DNA from: DATJQF01 sp035505995
GTDB lineage: Bacteria > Bacteroidota > Bacteroidia > Bacteroidales > FEN-979
Assembly (NCBI GenBank): GCA_035505995.1
Contig: DATJQF010000102.1
Location: forward strand, 1 to 32,259
DNA: 32,259 nt
Direction of reading: 5' to 3'
The stretch's first letter is position 1. Every line of letters begins with the position of its first letter. The notes under the pieces are model-generated. The model was not told the origin of the DNA. It saw only the letters and a list, made by a program, of their open reading frames with translations, and did no database searches. The position numbers were made by a program, and so were the translations under genes. This document shows positions 14,260-22,704 of this stretch, piece after piece.

Positions 14260-15809
14260 CACTTCCTCCTCATCACCACGAACGGCACCAGCATCTCCTC
14301 GATCGAAACCCCGCCATGCTGGAAGGTGTTCTTGTAATAATTCACGTAATAATTATAGTTGTTCGGATACGCGAAGAAATCATACCGGCGGCAGAAGATA
14401 AAGTTCGAGGAAACATTGACCCGGGGCAGGAAGGCTTCGTTCGGGTTGCGGATCTCGAACACCTCGTTCCGCTCGAACTTCAGCGCCTTCCCGGTCTTGT
14501 AGCGCAGGTTGGTGTTCGTATTCTTATCGCCCAGCACCTGCACCGGGTTGTTCACGCGCACCGAGCCGTGGTCGGTGGTGATCACCACGTTCACTTCTTT
14601 TTCCGCCAGGAAGCGGAAGATATCCAGCAGGGGGGAATGCTGGAACCAGGAAAGGGTCAGCGACCGGTAGGCCTTCTCGTCGTCGGCCAGCTCCCGGATG
14701 ATCTCCATTTCGGTCCGGGCATGCGAAAGCATGTCGACGAAATTATAAACGATCACGTTCAGCCGGTTGCCCATCAGGTTCGGCAGGGATTCCACAAGCT
14801 TGCGGCCGTACGCCATGTTCAGCACCTTGTAGTAGGAATACTTGAGATCCCTTCCATAGCGCTTCAGAAGCTCGCCCATCAGCTCCCCTTCATAATTATT
14901 CTTGGTTCCCTCTTCATCCTCGTTGACCCAGTACTTGGGGTATTTCTTCTCAATTTCCGTGGGAAGCAGTCCCGCGAAAAGGGAATTCCGGGCATACTGC
15001 GTGGTGGTCGGAAGGATGCTGTAATAGAGCTCGTCATGCTCCACCCGGAAATATTCCTCGAGGATCGGCTGCAGGGTTTTCCACTGGTCCAGGCGAAGGT
15101 TGTCGATGAGGATGAGGAAAAGGGATCCTTCATTCAGCAGGGGAAAGATCTTTTCCTTGAACAGCGTGTGGGACTGGGTGGGCTTGTCATCCGACCTGCC
15201 GTTGATCCAATCGAGATAATTCTTTTCAATGAACTTGCAGAATACCTGGTTCGCCTCTTCCTTCTGCATCTTCAGGATCTGGGCCATCCCTTCATCCTGC
15301 GACTGTTCCAGTTTCAGCTCCCAATAAATGATCTTCCGGTAAACATCCTTCCATTCCTCATGGGTAAGCTTGGGGCTGATCTCCATGCCGATATTCCGGA
15401 ACTCCTGCTGGTACTGGAAAGAGGTCTTCTCGCTCACCAGCTTCCGGTTCTCCAGGTTCTTCTTCAGGCACAGCAGGATCTGGTTCGGGTTCACGGGCTT
15501 GATCAGGTAATCGGAGATATTGGAGCCGATCGCATCCTCCATGATGGTCTCTTCCTCGCTCTTGGTGATCATGACGACGGGCAGGGTCGGCGACAGCTCC
15601 TTGATCCGCATCAGGGTCTCGATGCCCGACAACCCGGGCATCTGCTCGTCCAGGAAAATGATATCGAAATTCTTCTCCCGGATCTGCTCCAGGGCCTCCT
15701 GGCCGTTATTGGAGGTTGATAATTCATAGCCTTTTTCTTTCAGGAAGAGGATATGCGGTTTCAGCAGATCGATCTCATCATCCACCCACAGGATTGCTGG
15801 TTTATCCAT
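14259..15809 (-). CDS. porX: PorX: response regulator with PglZ (alkaline-phosphatase-superfamily) domain
   Basis: PorX is the response regulator that, with the sensor PorY and sigma factor SigP, controls T9SS genes in Porphyromonas; its C-terminal domain is a Zn-dependent phosphodiesterase-like module. Residues 1-120 are the receiver: acidic D10/D11, phospho-acceptor D54 in IIFLDEQMPG, T82, and K104 in LIKPVNP. The PglZ domain covers about 210-510. Candidate metal or active-site residues are D236 in LILIDNLRLDQ, T270 (STATISTICALLY unverified, in a TTT run), D359 and H363 in FVDMLSHAR, and D413-H414 in TTDHGSVRV. The length of 516 is typical. It is the first gene of porX-tsaE and has a near-consensus promoter. 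No porY-like kinase is visible here. Confidence 0.95.
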   Translation of the reverse strand: MDKPAILWVDDEIDLLKPHILFLKEKGYELSTSNNGQEALEQIREKNFDIIFLDEQMPGLSGIETLMRIKELSPTLPVVMITKSEEETIMEDAIGSNISDYLIKPVNPNQILLCLKKNLENRKLVSEKTSFQYQQEFRNIGMEISPKLTHEEWKDVYRKIIYWELKLEQSQDEGMAQILKMQKEEANQVFCKFIEKNYLDWINGRSDDKPTQSHTLFKEKIFPLLNEGSLFLILIDNLRLDQWKTLQPILEEYFRVEHDELYYSILPTTTQYARNSLFAGLLPTEIEKKYPKYWVNEDEEGTKNNYEGELMGELLKRYGRDLKYSYYKVLNMAYGRKLVESLPNLMGNRLNVIVYNFVDMLSHARTEMEIIRELADDEKAYRSLTLSWFQHSPLLDIFRFLAEKEVNVVITTDHGSVRVNNPVQVLGDKNTNTNLRYKTGKALKFERNEVFEIRNPNEAFLPRVNVSSNFIFCRRYDFFAYPNNYNYYVNYYKNTFQHGGVSIEEMLVPFVVMRRK

Positions 15810-15890
15810 ACTGATTATAATTATTACCTACCACTAAATGTCGTAATATTGCAATTATTGTATAATAATAGGGTTTTTATCATATTTTAA

Positions 15891-15921
15891 CAAAGTTACG
15901 TCGAAACCGGTGAGAATCAAA
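15891..15921 (-). promoter_or_regulatory. Predicted consensus promoter of porX-tsaE
   Basis: On the minus strand, TTTG (15921-15918) is followed by exactly 19 bases and TAACTTTG (15898-15891), a full match to the Bacteroidota consensus TTTG-N19-TAnnTTTG. A start near 15885 gives a leader of about 75 bases to the porX ATG at 15809. The divergent HD gene's GTG (15910) lies in the spacer, and the -33 box is inside its coding region. Confidence 0.72.
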
Positions 15922-17154
15922 AAGACCAACACGCGTAAAATCATCAATGATCCGGTATACGGCCTGATCACCGTTCCCAATGAGCTGGCGTTCGAGATCA
16001 TCGGGCATCCCTGGTTCCAGCGGTTGAGAAGGATCAAGCAGCTTGGCCTGACGCATTATGTGTATCCTTCCGCCCAGCATACCCGGTTCCAGCATGCACT
16101 GGGAGCCCTGTACCTGATGATGCAGGCCGTGGAGGTCCTGCGCTCGAAAGGGCACCGGATCACGCCGGAAGAGGAGGAAGGGGTGCTCGCAGCCATCCTG
16201 CTGCACGATATCGGTCACGGGCCGTTCTCTCATACCCTGGAAGAATCGATCGTCACCGATCTTTCCCACGAGGATCTTTCGGTGCTGATGATGGACGAGA
16301 TGAACCATCACCTGGGGAACCGGCTCAGCCTGGCCAACAGCATCTTCCGGAACGATTACCCGAAGAAATTCCTGCACCAGCTGGTGTCCAGCCAGCTCGA
16401 TATGGACCGCCTCGATTACCTTTCCCGCGACAGCTTCTTTACCGGGGTGGCGGAAGGGGTGATCAACACCGACCGGATCATCAAGATGCTCACCATTGCC
16501 GGCGACGAGCTGGTCGTGGAGTCCAAGGGGATCTATTCCATCGAGAAATTCATCATCGCCCGCCGGCTGATGTACTGGCAGGTGTACCTCCATAAAACCG
16601 TCATCTCCGCCGAGTACCTGATGATCAACATCCTGAAAAGGGCGAAAGAGCTGGCTTTCTCGGAAGTGCCCCTGTTCACCACCCCCGCCCTGCATCCCTT
16701 CCTGAACCTCGATATCCGGATCACCGATTTCATAGGGAACAAGGAATGGATCGACCGGTTCGCCCAGCTTGATGATGTGGATATTTTTGCCTCGATCAAG
16801 GTGTGGACCGGCCATCCCGATCCCATCCTTTCCACCCTGTGCCGCAACCTGATCGAGCGGAACCTGTACCGGGTGATCATCCGGAATGAAAAGTTCGATA
16901 AAGCGTTCCTGGCGAAGGTCCGGGAAAAAACGATCCGCCATTTCGGCCTGAAGGAAGCCCAGACGGGGTATTTCATTGCGGTGGGCACCGTGACCAACAA
17001 TGCCTATAACCCCAGGCATGATAAAATCCGCCTGCTCTTCCCGGACAAGACCCTGACCGATGTTTCCGAGGCGTCGGACCAGCTTAATATTGCCGTTCTC
17101 TCCACCCCCGTCACCAAGCATCTGCTTTGCTATCCCCGCGAGATAATTATGTGA
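15910..17154 (+). CDS. HD superfamily phosphohydrolase (dNTPase-like)
   Basis: This is a predicted cytosolic metal-dependent phosphohydrolase of 414 residues. The start is GTG at 15910; the first in-frame ATG is about 70 codons in and would remove conserved sequence. The HD signature is visible: H62 in HTRFQHALGA, H99-D100 in LLHDIGHGPFSH, and the later Asp in SSQLDMDRLDYLSRD. These features, with the N-terminal DPVYGLI and WFQRLRRIKQLG, match the HD proteins related to dGTP triphosphohydrolases. The substrate is unknown; nucleotides are likely by homology. It sits head-to-head with porX and 97 bases ahead of lpxD. I found no convincing promoter of its own in the AT-rich 15810-15909 gap. Confidence 0.9.
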   Translation: MRIKKTNTRKIINDPVYGLITVPNELAFEIIGHPWFQRLRRIKQLGLTHYVYPSAQHTRFQHALGALYLMMQAVEVLRSKGHRITPEEEEGVLAAILLHDIGHGPFSHTLEESIVTDLSHEDLSVLMMDEMNHHLGNRLSLANSIFRNDYPKKFLHQLVSSQLDMDRLDYLSRDSFFTGVAEGVINTDRIIKMLTIAGDELVVESKGIYSIEKFIIARRLMYWQVYLHKTVISAEYLMINILKRAKELAFSEVPLFTTPALHPFLNLDIRITDFIGNKEWIDRFAQLDDVDIFASIKVWTGHPDPILSTLCRNLIERNLYRVIIRNEKFDKAFLAKVREKTIRHFGLKEAQTGYFIAVGTVTNNAYNPRHDKIRLLFPDKTLTDVSEASDQLNIAVLSTPVTKHLLCYPREIIM

Positions 17155-17251
17155 CGGTTAACGGATTGTAAAATTTTTCACCGGGGTTTTAAAAATAAAT
17201 GGTAACTTGCGCGCTCATAATTACCAATAGAACAGCATTCAACAGAACCGG

Positions 17252-18289
17252 ATGGAATATTCAGCACAGGAGATCGCAGCCGTTCTGAACGGAACGGTTG
17301 ACGGGGATCCGGGGGTTCGCATTTCACGCCTTTCCAAGATCGAAGAAGGGGAGCCGGGCACCATGACCTTTCTGGCCAATCCGGCTTATACCGAATTCAT
17401 TTACACGACCCGGGCCTCCGTGGTGGTGGTGAACCGGGATTTTACCCCGGTGCGATCCCTCCAGGCAACGATGATCCGTGTGGAAAATGCCTATGATGCT
17501 TTCGCCCGGCTGCTGGAGATCTTCACCCGGATGAACGACCAACAAACCGGGGTGTCGCCGTTCGCCTTCGTCTCCAAGACCGCCAGGCTGGGGGAGAACG
17601 TGTACCTCGGGGAATTCGTATCGGTTGGCGAGAACGTTGAAATAGGCAGCAACACGCGCATCCATCCCAATACCACCCTGGGCGACCGGGTCAAAATAGG
17701 GGAAAACACCGTCCTTTATTCCGGCGTCAGGATCTACCGCGAGTGCGAGATAGGCAACCGCTGCATCCTTCATGCGGGGGTGGTGATCGGATCCGACGGG
17801 TTCGGCTTTGCTCCCCAGGCGGACGGAAGCTTCAAGAAGATCATCCAGGCCGGTAACGTGGTGATCGGCGATGACGTGGAGATCGGAGCGAATTCGACGG
17901 TCGACCGGGCGACACTCGGCTCCACCCTGATCCACCGTGGAGTGAAGATCGACAACCTGGTCCAGGTGGCACATAACGTAGAGATCGGCGAAAATACGGT
18001 CATTGCTTCCCAGTCCGGGATCGCGGGTTCGACCAGGATAGGGAGGAATTGCATGATCGCGGGACAGGTTGGCATCATCGGTCACCTGGTCATCGCGGAC
18101 AATGTCACGATCGGGGCGCAATCGGGTGTAGGCCAGAGCATCCCCGACAAAGGCGCCGTGATCCTGGGAACGCCCGCGATGGATGCCTCGAAGACCCGCA
18201 GGAATTATATCCACTGGAAGAACATGGAAGATATTGTAAAAAGGCTGAACCAGCTTGAGAAACTTTTCAAAAAAGGATCAACCGGATAA
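17252..18289 (+). CDS. lpxD: UDP-3-O-acylglucosamine N-acyltransferase
   Basis: LpxD adds the second 3-hydroxyacyl chain to UDP-3-O-acylglucosamine in lipid A synthesis, using acyl-ACP. The 345-residue protein has the uridine-binding N-terminal domain (about 1-100, with TMTFLANPAY), then a left-handed parallel beta-helix of hexapeptide repeats at about 105-320 (VYLGEFVSVG, VVIGDDVEIGAN). The catalytic His is H241 in VQVAHNVEIG. The DGFGFAPQADG segment and SIPDKG are also typical. A helical C-terminus ends near MEDIVKRLNQLEKLF. It heads the lipid A run, 16 bases before lpxC/fabZ. Upstream, TAACTTGC at 17203 resembles a -7 box, but no -33 partner was found. Confidence 0.96.
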   Translation: MEYSAQEIAAVLNGTVDGDPGVRISRLSKIEEGEPGTMTFLANPAYTEFIYTTRASVVVVNRDFTPVRSLQATMIRVENAYDAFARLLEIFTRMNDQQTGVSPFAFVSKTARLGENVYLGEFVSVGENVEIGSNTRIHPNTTLGDRVKIGENTVLYSGVRIYRECEIGNRCILHAGVVIGSDGFGFAPQADGSFKKIIQAGNVVIGDDVEIGANSTVDRATLGSTLIHRGVKIDNLVQVAHNVEIGENTVIASQSGIAGSTRIGRNCMIAGQVGIIGHLVIADNVTIGAQSGVGQSIPDKGAVILGTPAMDASKTRRNYIHWKNMEDIVKRLNQLEKLFKKGSTG

Positions 18290-18305
18290 ACCTTTTCACA
18301 GGACC

Positions 18306-19697
18306 ATGAGCGAAAGGCAAAAAACATTAAAATCCTCCGTAACGATCTCCGGCGTCGGGCTGCATACCGGCAAGGAGGTGGTGATCCGGATCCATCCGGC
18401 ACCCGAGAATCACGGCTACAAGTTCTGCAGGCCGGATATCGACAAGAACCTCCTGGTGCCTGCCGATGCCGACCATGTGGTGGATACCTCCCGGGGAACC
18501 AGCATCGAATATAAAGGGGTGCGGATCGATACCATCGAGCACCTACTGGCCGCCTTGTCGGGGCTGGAGGTCGATAATGCCCTGGTGGAGCTGAACCAGT
18601 CGGAGACCCCGATCCTCGACGGAAGCGCGCGGATCTACGTGCAGCAGATCCAGGAAGCCGGGATCGTCGAACAGAAAGCCACCCGAAACTATTTCGAGCT
18701 GAATACGGTGGTCACCTACACGAATGCCGAGAAAAAGGTGGAGATGATCGCCATTCCCTCGAAGGAATTTCATGTTACGGTGATGATCGACTACGACTCG
18801 AAGGTGGTGCCTTCGCAGAATGCCGTCATGCAGAAGATGAAGCAGTTTGCGGAAGAAATAGCCCCCTGCCGCACTTTCTCCTTCCTGCATGAGCTGGAAT
18901 ACCTGCTCAACAATAACCTCATCAAGGGAGGCGACCTGAACAACGCGATTGTCTTTGTCGATCACCCGATATCAAGAAAAGAGCTGGACCGCCTGGCCAA
19001 AGCTTTTAACAAGCCGAAAGTGAAGGTGCTGAAAGAGGGCATCCTGAACAACCTGGAGCTGAAATATCCCAATGAGCCGGCCCGCCATAAGCTGCTGGAT
19101 GTGGTGGGCGACCTGGCGCTGGTGGGAATGCCCATCAAGGCCCATATCATTGCCACCCGGCCGGGACACTTTTCGAATGTCCAGTTTGCCAGGCTCCTGA
19201 AGCGGCAGATGAAAAAGGACCTGAAGTCCAAGGAGATCCCGGTCTTCGATCTGAACAAGCCTCCGCTGTACGACATCAACCGGATCCGGAAGATCCTCCC
19301 GCACCGGCCGCCGTTCCTGCTCATCGACCGCATCCTGGAGATGAATGCCGAGCAGGTGGTGGGGATCAAGAACGTGACGATGAACGAACCGTTCTTTGCC
19401 GGCCATTTCCCCGACGAGCCGGTGATGCCCGGGGTTCTCCTCACGGAGGCGATGGCGCAGACCGGCGGGATCTTTGCCCTGAGCTTTGTGCCGGACCCGG
19501 AAAACTATTTAACCTATTTCCTGAAAATCGAAAATGTGAAATTCCGCCAGAAAGTGGTCCCGGGCGACACCGTGGTGTTCGTAAACCGGCTGGTGGAACC
19601 GATCCGCCGGGGGATCTGCCATATGCAGGGAATCGCTTACGTCGGAAATAAGATCGTAATGGAAGCCGAGCTGATGGCTTCGATCCAGAAAAAATAA
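18306..19697 (+). CDS. lpxC/fabZ: Bifunctional UDP-3-O-acyl-GlcNAc deacetylase / 3-hydroxyacyl-ACP dehydratase
   Basis: This fused enzyme carries the committed deacetylation step of lipid A synthesis and a fatty-acid dehydratase, both competing for 3-hydroxyacyl chains. The ATG at 18306 is chosen (463 aa) because the longer reading overlaps lpxD with unconserved sequence. LpxC, about 1-310: SVTISGVGLHTGK, Zn ligand H79 in TIEHLLAAL, PCRTFSFLHE, then H261 and D265 in HKLLDVVGDLALVG. FabZ, about 320-463: ILPHRPPFLLIDR, catalytic H367 in GHFPDEPVMPG and E381 in LLTEAMAQTGG. The fusion is a hallmark of Bacteroidota. It lies between lpxD and lpxA (gaps 16 and 9 bases). Confidence 0.98.
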   Translation: MSERQKTLKSSVTISGVGLHTGKEVVIRIHPAPENHGYKFCRPDIDKNLLVPADADHVVDTSRGTSIEYKGVRIDTIEHLLAALSGLEVDNALVELNQSETPILDGSARIYVQQIQEAGIVEQKATRNYFELNTVVTYTNAEKKVEMIAIPSKEFHVTVMIDYDSKVVPSQNAVMQKMKQFAEEIAPCRTFSFLHELEYLLNNNLIKGGDLNNAIVFVDHPISRKELDRLAKAFNKPKVKVLKEGILNNLELKYPNEPARHKLLDVVGDLALVGMPIKAHIIATRPGHFSNVQFARLLKRQMKKDLKSKEIPVFDLNKPPLYDINRIRKILPHRPPFLLIDRILEMNAEQVVGIKNVTMNEPFFAGHFPDEPVMPGVLLTEAMAQTGGIFALSFVPDPENYLTYFLKIENVKFRQKVVPGDTVVFVNRLVEPIRRGICHMQGIAYVGNKIVMEAELMASIQKK

Positions 19698-19706
19698 CCT
19701 GTGCCC

Positions 19707-20510
19707 ATGAATCAACCGCTAGCTTACGTCAACCCCCAGGCCAAGGTCGCTCCCAATGTGGTGATCGAGCCCTTCGTCACGATCGATAAGAATGTGGTCA
19801 TCGAGGAAGGATCCTGGATCGGGTCCAATGTCACGATCCTGGAAGGAGCCCGCATCGGGAAAAATTGCCGGATCTTCCCCGGGGCGGTGATCGCTGCCAT
19901 TCCTCAGGATCTCAAATTCGCGGGGGAAGATACGATCGTAAAGATCGGGAATAATGTGACCATCCGCGAGTATGTGACGATCAACCGCGGGACCAAGGCC
20001 AGCTATGAAACGGTGATCGGGGACAATTCCCTCCTGATGGCGTATACGCATATCGCCCATGATTGCAGCATCGGCACCAATTGTGTGCTGGCCAATGCCA
20101 CGACGCTGGCCGGTCATATCGTGATCGACGACTGGGCCATCCTGGGCGGCATGGTGGCTGTGCACCAGTTTTGCCATGTGGGAGCCCATTGCATGATCTC
20201 GGGCGGTTCGCTGGTCCGCAAGGATGTTCCCCCTTATACCAAGGCAGCCCGTGAACCGATCTCCTACGTGGGAGTCAATTCCATCGGGCTCCGTCGCCGG
20301 GGATACAATATGGATACGATCAACCACATCCAGGACATCTACCGCATCATTTACCTCCGGGGATACAATGTCTCCCAGGCGCTGGAGATCATCGAAGCCG
20401 ATGTGGAAGCCACCGCCGAGCGCGATGAGATCCTGTCCTTCATCAACAACTCCAGCCGGGGCATCATGAGAGGGTATTCCAAGCTGGGGACCAATAAAGC
20501 GGAGAAGTGA
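19707..20510 (+). CDS. lpxA: UDP-N-acetylglucosamine O-acyltransferase
   Basis: LpxA transfers a 3-hydroxyacyl chain from ACP to the 3-OH of UDP-GlcNAc, the first step of lipid A synthesis. The ATG at 19707 gives 267 residues; a GTG six bases earlier is possible. The left-handed beta-helix runs from about residue 5 to 185, followed by a helical C-terminus (VGVNSIGLRRRGY). The catalytic His is H118 in THIAHDCSIG, and IPQDLKF and VHQFCHVGAHCM are family signatures. The acyl-chain length cannot be deduced safely. Its stop TGA overlaps the GTG of the next gene (GTGA), showing tight coupling to the ABC ATPase. Confidence 0.97.
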   Translation: MNQPLAYVNPQAKVAPNVVIEPFVTIDKNVVIEEGSWIGSNVTILEGARIGKNCRIFPGAVIAAIPQDLKFAGEDTIVKIGNNVTIREYVTINRGTKASYETVIGDNSLLMAYTHIAHDCSIGTNCVLANATTLAGHIVIDDWAILGGMVAVHQFCHVGAHCMISGGSLVRKDVPPYTKAAREPISYVGVNSIGLRRRGYNMDTINHIQDIYRIIYLRGYNVSQALEIIEADVEATAERDEILSFINNSSRGIMRGYSKLGTNKAEK

Positions 20511-21166
20511 AAATCACCCTCACGGACACCGGGAAGAAATTCGGTTCCGAGTGGATCTTCCGTAACCTTACCCATACTTTTGAATCCGGCTGCGCCTGCG
20601 CGATCCTGGGCAAGAACGGTTCAGGCAAATCCACCTTGCTCCAGCTTATCTCGGGCAACCTGCATCCTTCCGAAGGGACGGTCCGGTACCACATCGACGG
20701 CCGGGAGATCGGCACGGACAGCATTTTCCGGTACCTGATGATCGCCGCTCCCTACCTGGAGCTGATCGAGGAATTCACCCTGGAGGAGATGCTCCGTTTC
20801 CATTTTTCCTTCAAGCGCATGGTGCCCGGGCACTCGCTTGCCACGGTCAGGGACCTGCTGGGCTTCAGCCCCGCCGCCGGGAAGATCCTGTCGCAGTTCT
20901 CCTCCGGGATGAAGCAGCGGCTCCGGCTGGTGCTGGCTTTTCTGAGCGACGTTCCGCTGCTGCTGCTGGATGAGCCCACCACCAACCTGGACCGCCCGGG
21001 AATGGAATGGTACCTCGGGTTGGTGAGCGATTTCCGCCGGCAGCGGACGGTGATCATTTGCTCCAACCTGGAAAAAGAGGAAACGGCTTTCTGTGAATCA
21101 AAGATTTTCATCGGCGACTTCAAACCATCCGGAAAAAAACCTAATTTTGCACCCCCGATTGTTTAA
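20507..21166 (+). CDS. ABC-type ATPase, permease-less, with atypical Q- and H-loops
   Basis: The 219-residue protein is a single ABC nucleotide-binding domain. Walker A is GKNGSGKST at 35-43, the signature FSSGMKQRLRL starts at 131, and Walker B with the catalytic Glu is LLLLDEPTTNLD at 151-162. Two standard residues are not where expected. The Q-loop region reads MIAAPYLELIEEF, without a Gln, and the H-loop region reads IICSNLEKEE, with Asn187 in place of the switch His. The start is GTG, inside the lpxA stop. No permease gene is adjacent. The partner and substrate are unknown; its place among lipid A genes suggests envelope export or a regulatory ATPase. The last 10-15 codons overlap the predicted efp promoter. 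Confidence 0.85.
   Translation: MKITLTDTGKKFGSEWIFRNLTHTFESGCACAILGKNGSGKSTLLQLISGNLHPSEGTVRYHIDGREIGTDSIFRYLMIAAPYLELIEEFTLEEMLRFHFSFKRMVPGHSLATVRDLLGFSPAAGKILSQFSSGMKQRLRLVLAFLSDVPLLLLDEPTTNLDRPGMEWYLGLVSDFRRQRTVIICSNLEKEETAFCESKIFIGDFKPSGKKPNFAPPIV
21142..21149 (+). promoter_or_regulatory. Predicted -7 box for efp
   Basis: TAATTTTG matches TAnnTTTG exactly and is followed by GCACCCC, a common context at Bacteroidota start sites. The expected upstream position (21119-21122) is TTCA, a poor -33 box. A start near 21155 gives a leader of about 28 bases. The site lies within the last codons of the ABC ATPase gene. Confidence 0.45.
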
Positions 21167-21182
21167 CCTGTAATCCTGACTT

Positions 21183-21749
21183 ATGGCAACAACCGCAGAC
21201 ATCCGGAACGGATTGGTGATCGAATACAACAACGACCTGTACTCCGTCGTGGAGTTTCAGCATGTGAAACCCGGGAAAGGACCGGCTTTTGTGAGAACCA
21301 AGCTGAAGAACCTCAAGAACGGCAGGGTGATCGCCAATACGTTCGATTCCGGGGTGAAGATCGATATCGCCCGGGTGGAGCGGAGAAAATATCAGTTCCT
21401 GTATAAGGACGATTCCGGCTACCATTTCATGAACAACGAAAACTTCGACCAGATCTATATCCAGGAGGAGCTGATCAATGCGCCGGCCTTCCTCAAAGAG
21501 GGCAAGGATGTGGAGATCCTGTTCCATGCCGATACCGAGACCCCGCTTTCCTGCGAGCTTCCCACCTACGTGGAAATGGCCGTCACCTACACGGAGCCCG
21601 GTCTGAAAGGAAACACCGCCACCAATGCCATGAAAGACGCAACGCTCGAAACCGGCGTGGTGGTGAGGGTCCCGCTGTTCATTGAGATCGGGAATGTCAT
21701 CCGGGTGGATACCCGTACGGGAGGATACTCGGAGAGGGTTAAAGTCTAA
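21183..21749 (+). CDS. efp: Translation elongation factor P
   Basis: EF-P relieves ribosome stalling at polyproline stretches. The 188-residue protein has the three beta-barrel domains typical of the family. The loop HVKPGKGPAFVRTKLKN carries Lys32, which aligns with E. coli Lys34, the site of beta-lysylation. KIDIARVERRKYQFLYKDD and the C-terminal signature NVIRVDTRTGGYSERV confirm the assignment. No epmA, epmB or earP is present, so the modification status cannot be read here. It lies 16 bases after the ABC ATPase and 11 bases before the second lpxD-like gene, with a possible promoter of its own. Confidence 0.98.
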   Translation: MATTADIRNGLVIEYNNDLYSVVEFQHVKPGKGPAFVRTKLKNLKNGRVIANTFDSGVKIDIARVERRKYQFLYKDDSGYHFMNNENFDQIYIQEELINAPAFLKEGKDVEILFHADTETPLSCELPTYVEMAVTYTEPGLKGNTATNAMKDATLETGVVVRVPLFIEIGNVIRVDTRTGGYSERVKV

Positions 21750-21760
21750 GAAATTTACAA

Positions 21761-22690
21761 ATGAAGTTTCCCGCACCCATTTCTCTTAAATCCGTCGCCA
21801 GTCTGATCGGGGCCCGGTTTATCGGGGATCCGGACTTCCCGGTGACCGGCATCAATGAAATTCACATGGTGGAGCCGGGTGACCTGACCTTCGTGGATCA
21901 TCCCAAATATTACGAAAAAGCGCTCCACTCGAAAGCCACCACGATCCTGATCAACAAAGAGGTGCCGCCTCCTGCCGGAAAAGCCCTGCTGATCAGCTCC
22001 AAACCGTTCGACGATTACGTATTCCTGGCTACCCGCTTCCGGCCGTTTGAAAAAGCCGTGGCAGCGATCAGCCCGTCGGCAGCGATCGGCGAAGGCACGG
22101 TGATCCAGCCCGGCGTTTTTATCGGGAACCATGTCACGATCGGCAGGAACTGCCTCATTCACGCCAATGCGAGCATTTATGACCATACGGTGATCGGGAA
22201 CGACGTGATCATCCATTCCGGTGCAGTCCTGGGCGCCGATGCCTACTATTTCCAGCGCCGGCCGGAAGGGTATAAAAAGCTTGAATCCTGCGGACGGGTG
22301 GTCATCGGCGACCGGGTGGAGATCGGGGCGCTGACCAGCATCGATAAGGGCGTATCCGGAGATACGGTCATTTCAGACGGGACCAAGATCGACAACCATG
22401 TGCAGGTGGGGCACGATACGTTTATCGGGAAGAATTGCCTGATCGGGGCCCATTGCGCCATCGCGGGCGTGACCCGGATCGAGGACGATGTGATCCTGTG
22501 GGCAAGGGTATCGGTGAACAAGGACCTGGTGATCGGCGCCAGGGCAGTGGTGCTGGCGCTTTCCGGCATCGATAAATCGCTCGAAGGTGGTAAAACCTAC
22601 TGGGGGACCCCGGTCGGGGAAGTCCGCACGAAATGGAAGGAACTGGCAGCCCTGAAAAAGCTTCCCGATCTGATCCGTAACCTGAAGTAA
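21761..22690 (+). CDS. LpxD-like UDP-3-O-acylglucosamine N-acyltransferase, second copy
   Basis: This 309-residue LpxD paralogue is shorter than the first copy (345). The N-terminal domain is recognisable (DLTFVDHPKYYEKAL). The hexapeptide-repeat helix covers about 103-265 (VFIGNHVTIGRN, VVIGDRVEIGAL). The catalytic His equivalent is H218 in VQVGHDTFIG. It differs in the LGADAYYFQRRPEGY segment, where the first copy has SDGFGFAPQADG, and in the shortened C-terminus (GGKTYWGTPVGEV). A different acyl chain or nucleotide-sugar substrate is likely, but that is inference. It ends the plus-strand lipid A/efp run and converges with the ligase gene, with a 14-base gap. Confidence 0.85.
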   Translation: MKFPAPISLKSVASLIGARFIGDPDFPVTGINEIHMVEPGDLTFVDHPKYYEKALHSKATTILINKEVPPPAGKALLISSKPFDDYVFLATRFRPFEKAVAAISPSAAIGEGTVIQPGVFIGNHVTIGRNCLIHANASIYDHTVIGNDVIIHSGAVLGADAYYFQRRPEGYKKLESCGRVVIGDRVEIGALTSIDKGVSGDTVISDGTKIDNHVQVGHDTFIGKNCLIGAHCAIAGVTRIEDDVILWARVSVNKDLVIGARAVVLALSGIDKSLEGGKTYWGTPVGEVRTKWKELAALKKLPDLIRNLK

Positions 22691-22704
22691 AGAACCGGCT
22701 CTGC

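Noticed and set aside
14316..15719. 467-codon open frame antisense to porX
   Set aside because: It lacks recognisable motifs and mirrors the codon pattern of porX, whose receiver and PglZ motifs are unambiguous.
15880..17121. 413-codon open frame antisense to the HD gene
   Set aside because: It is a shadow of GC-rich coding DNA: His, Gly and Asp-rich low-information sequence without domains, while the plus strand encodes a clear HD protein.
17203..17210. TAACTTGC before lpxD as a promoter
   Set aside because: It lacks one T of TAnnTTTG and has ACCG rather than a TTTG-like box at the 19-base spacing.
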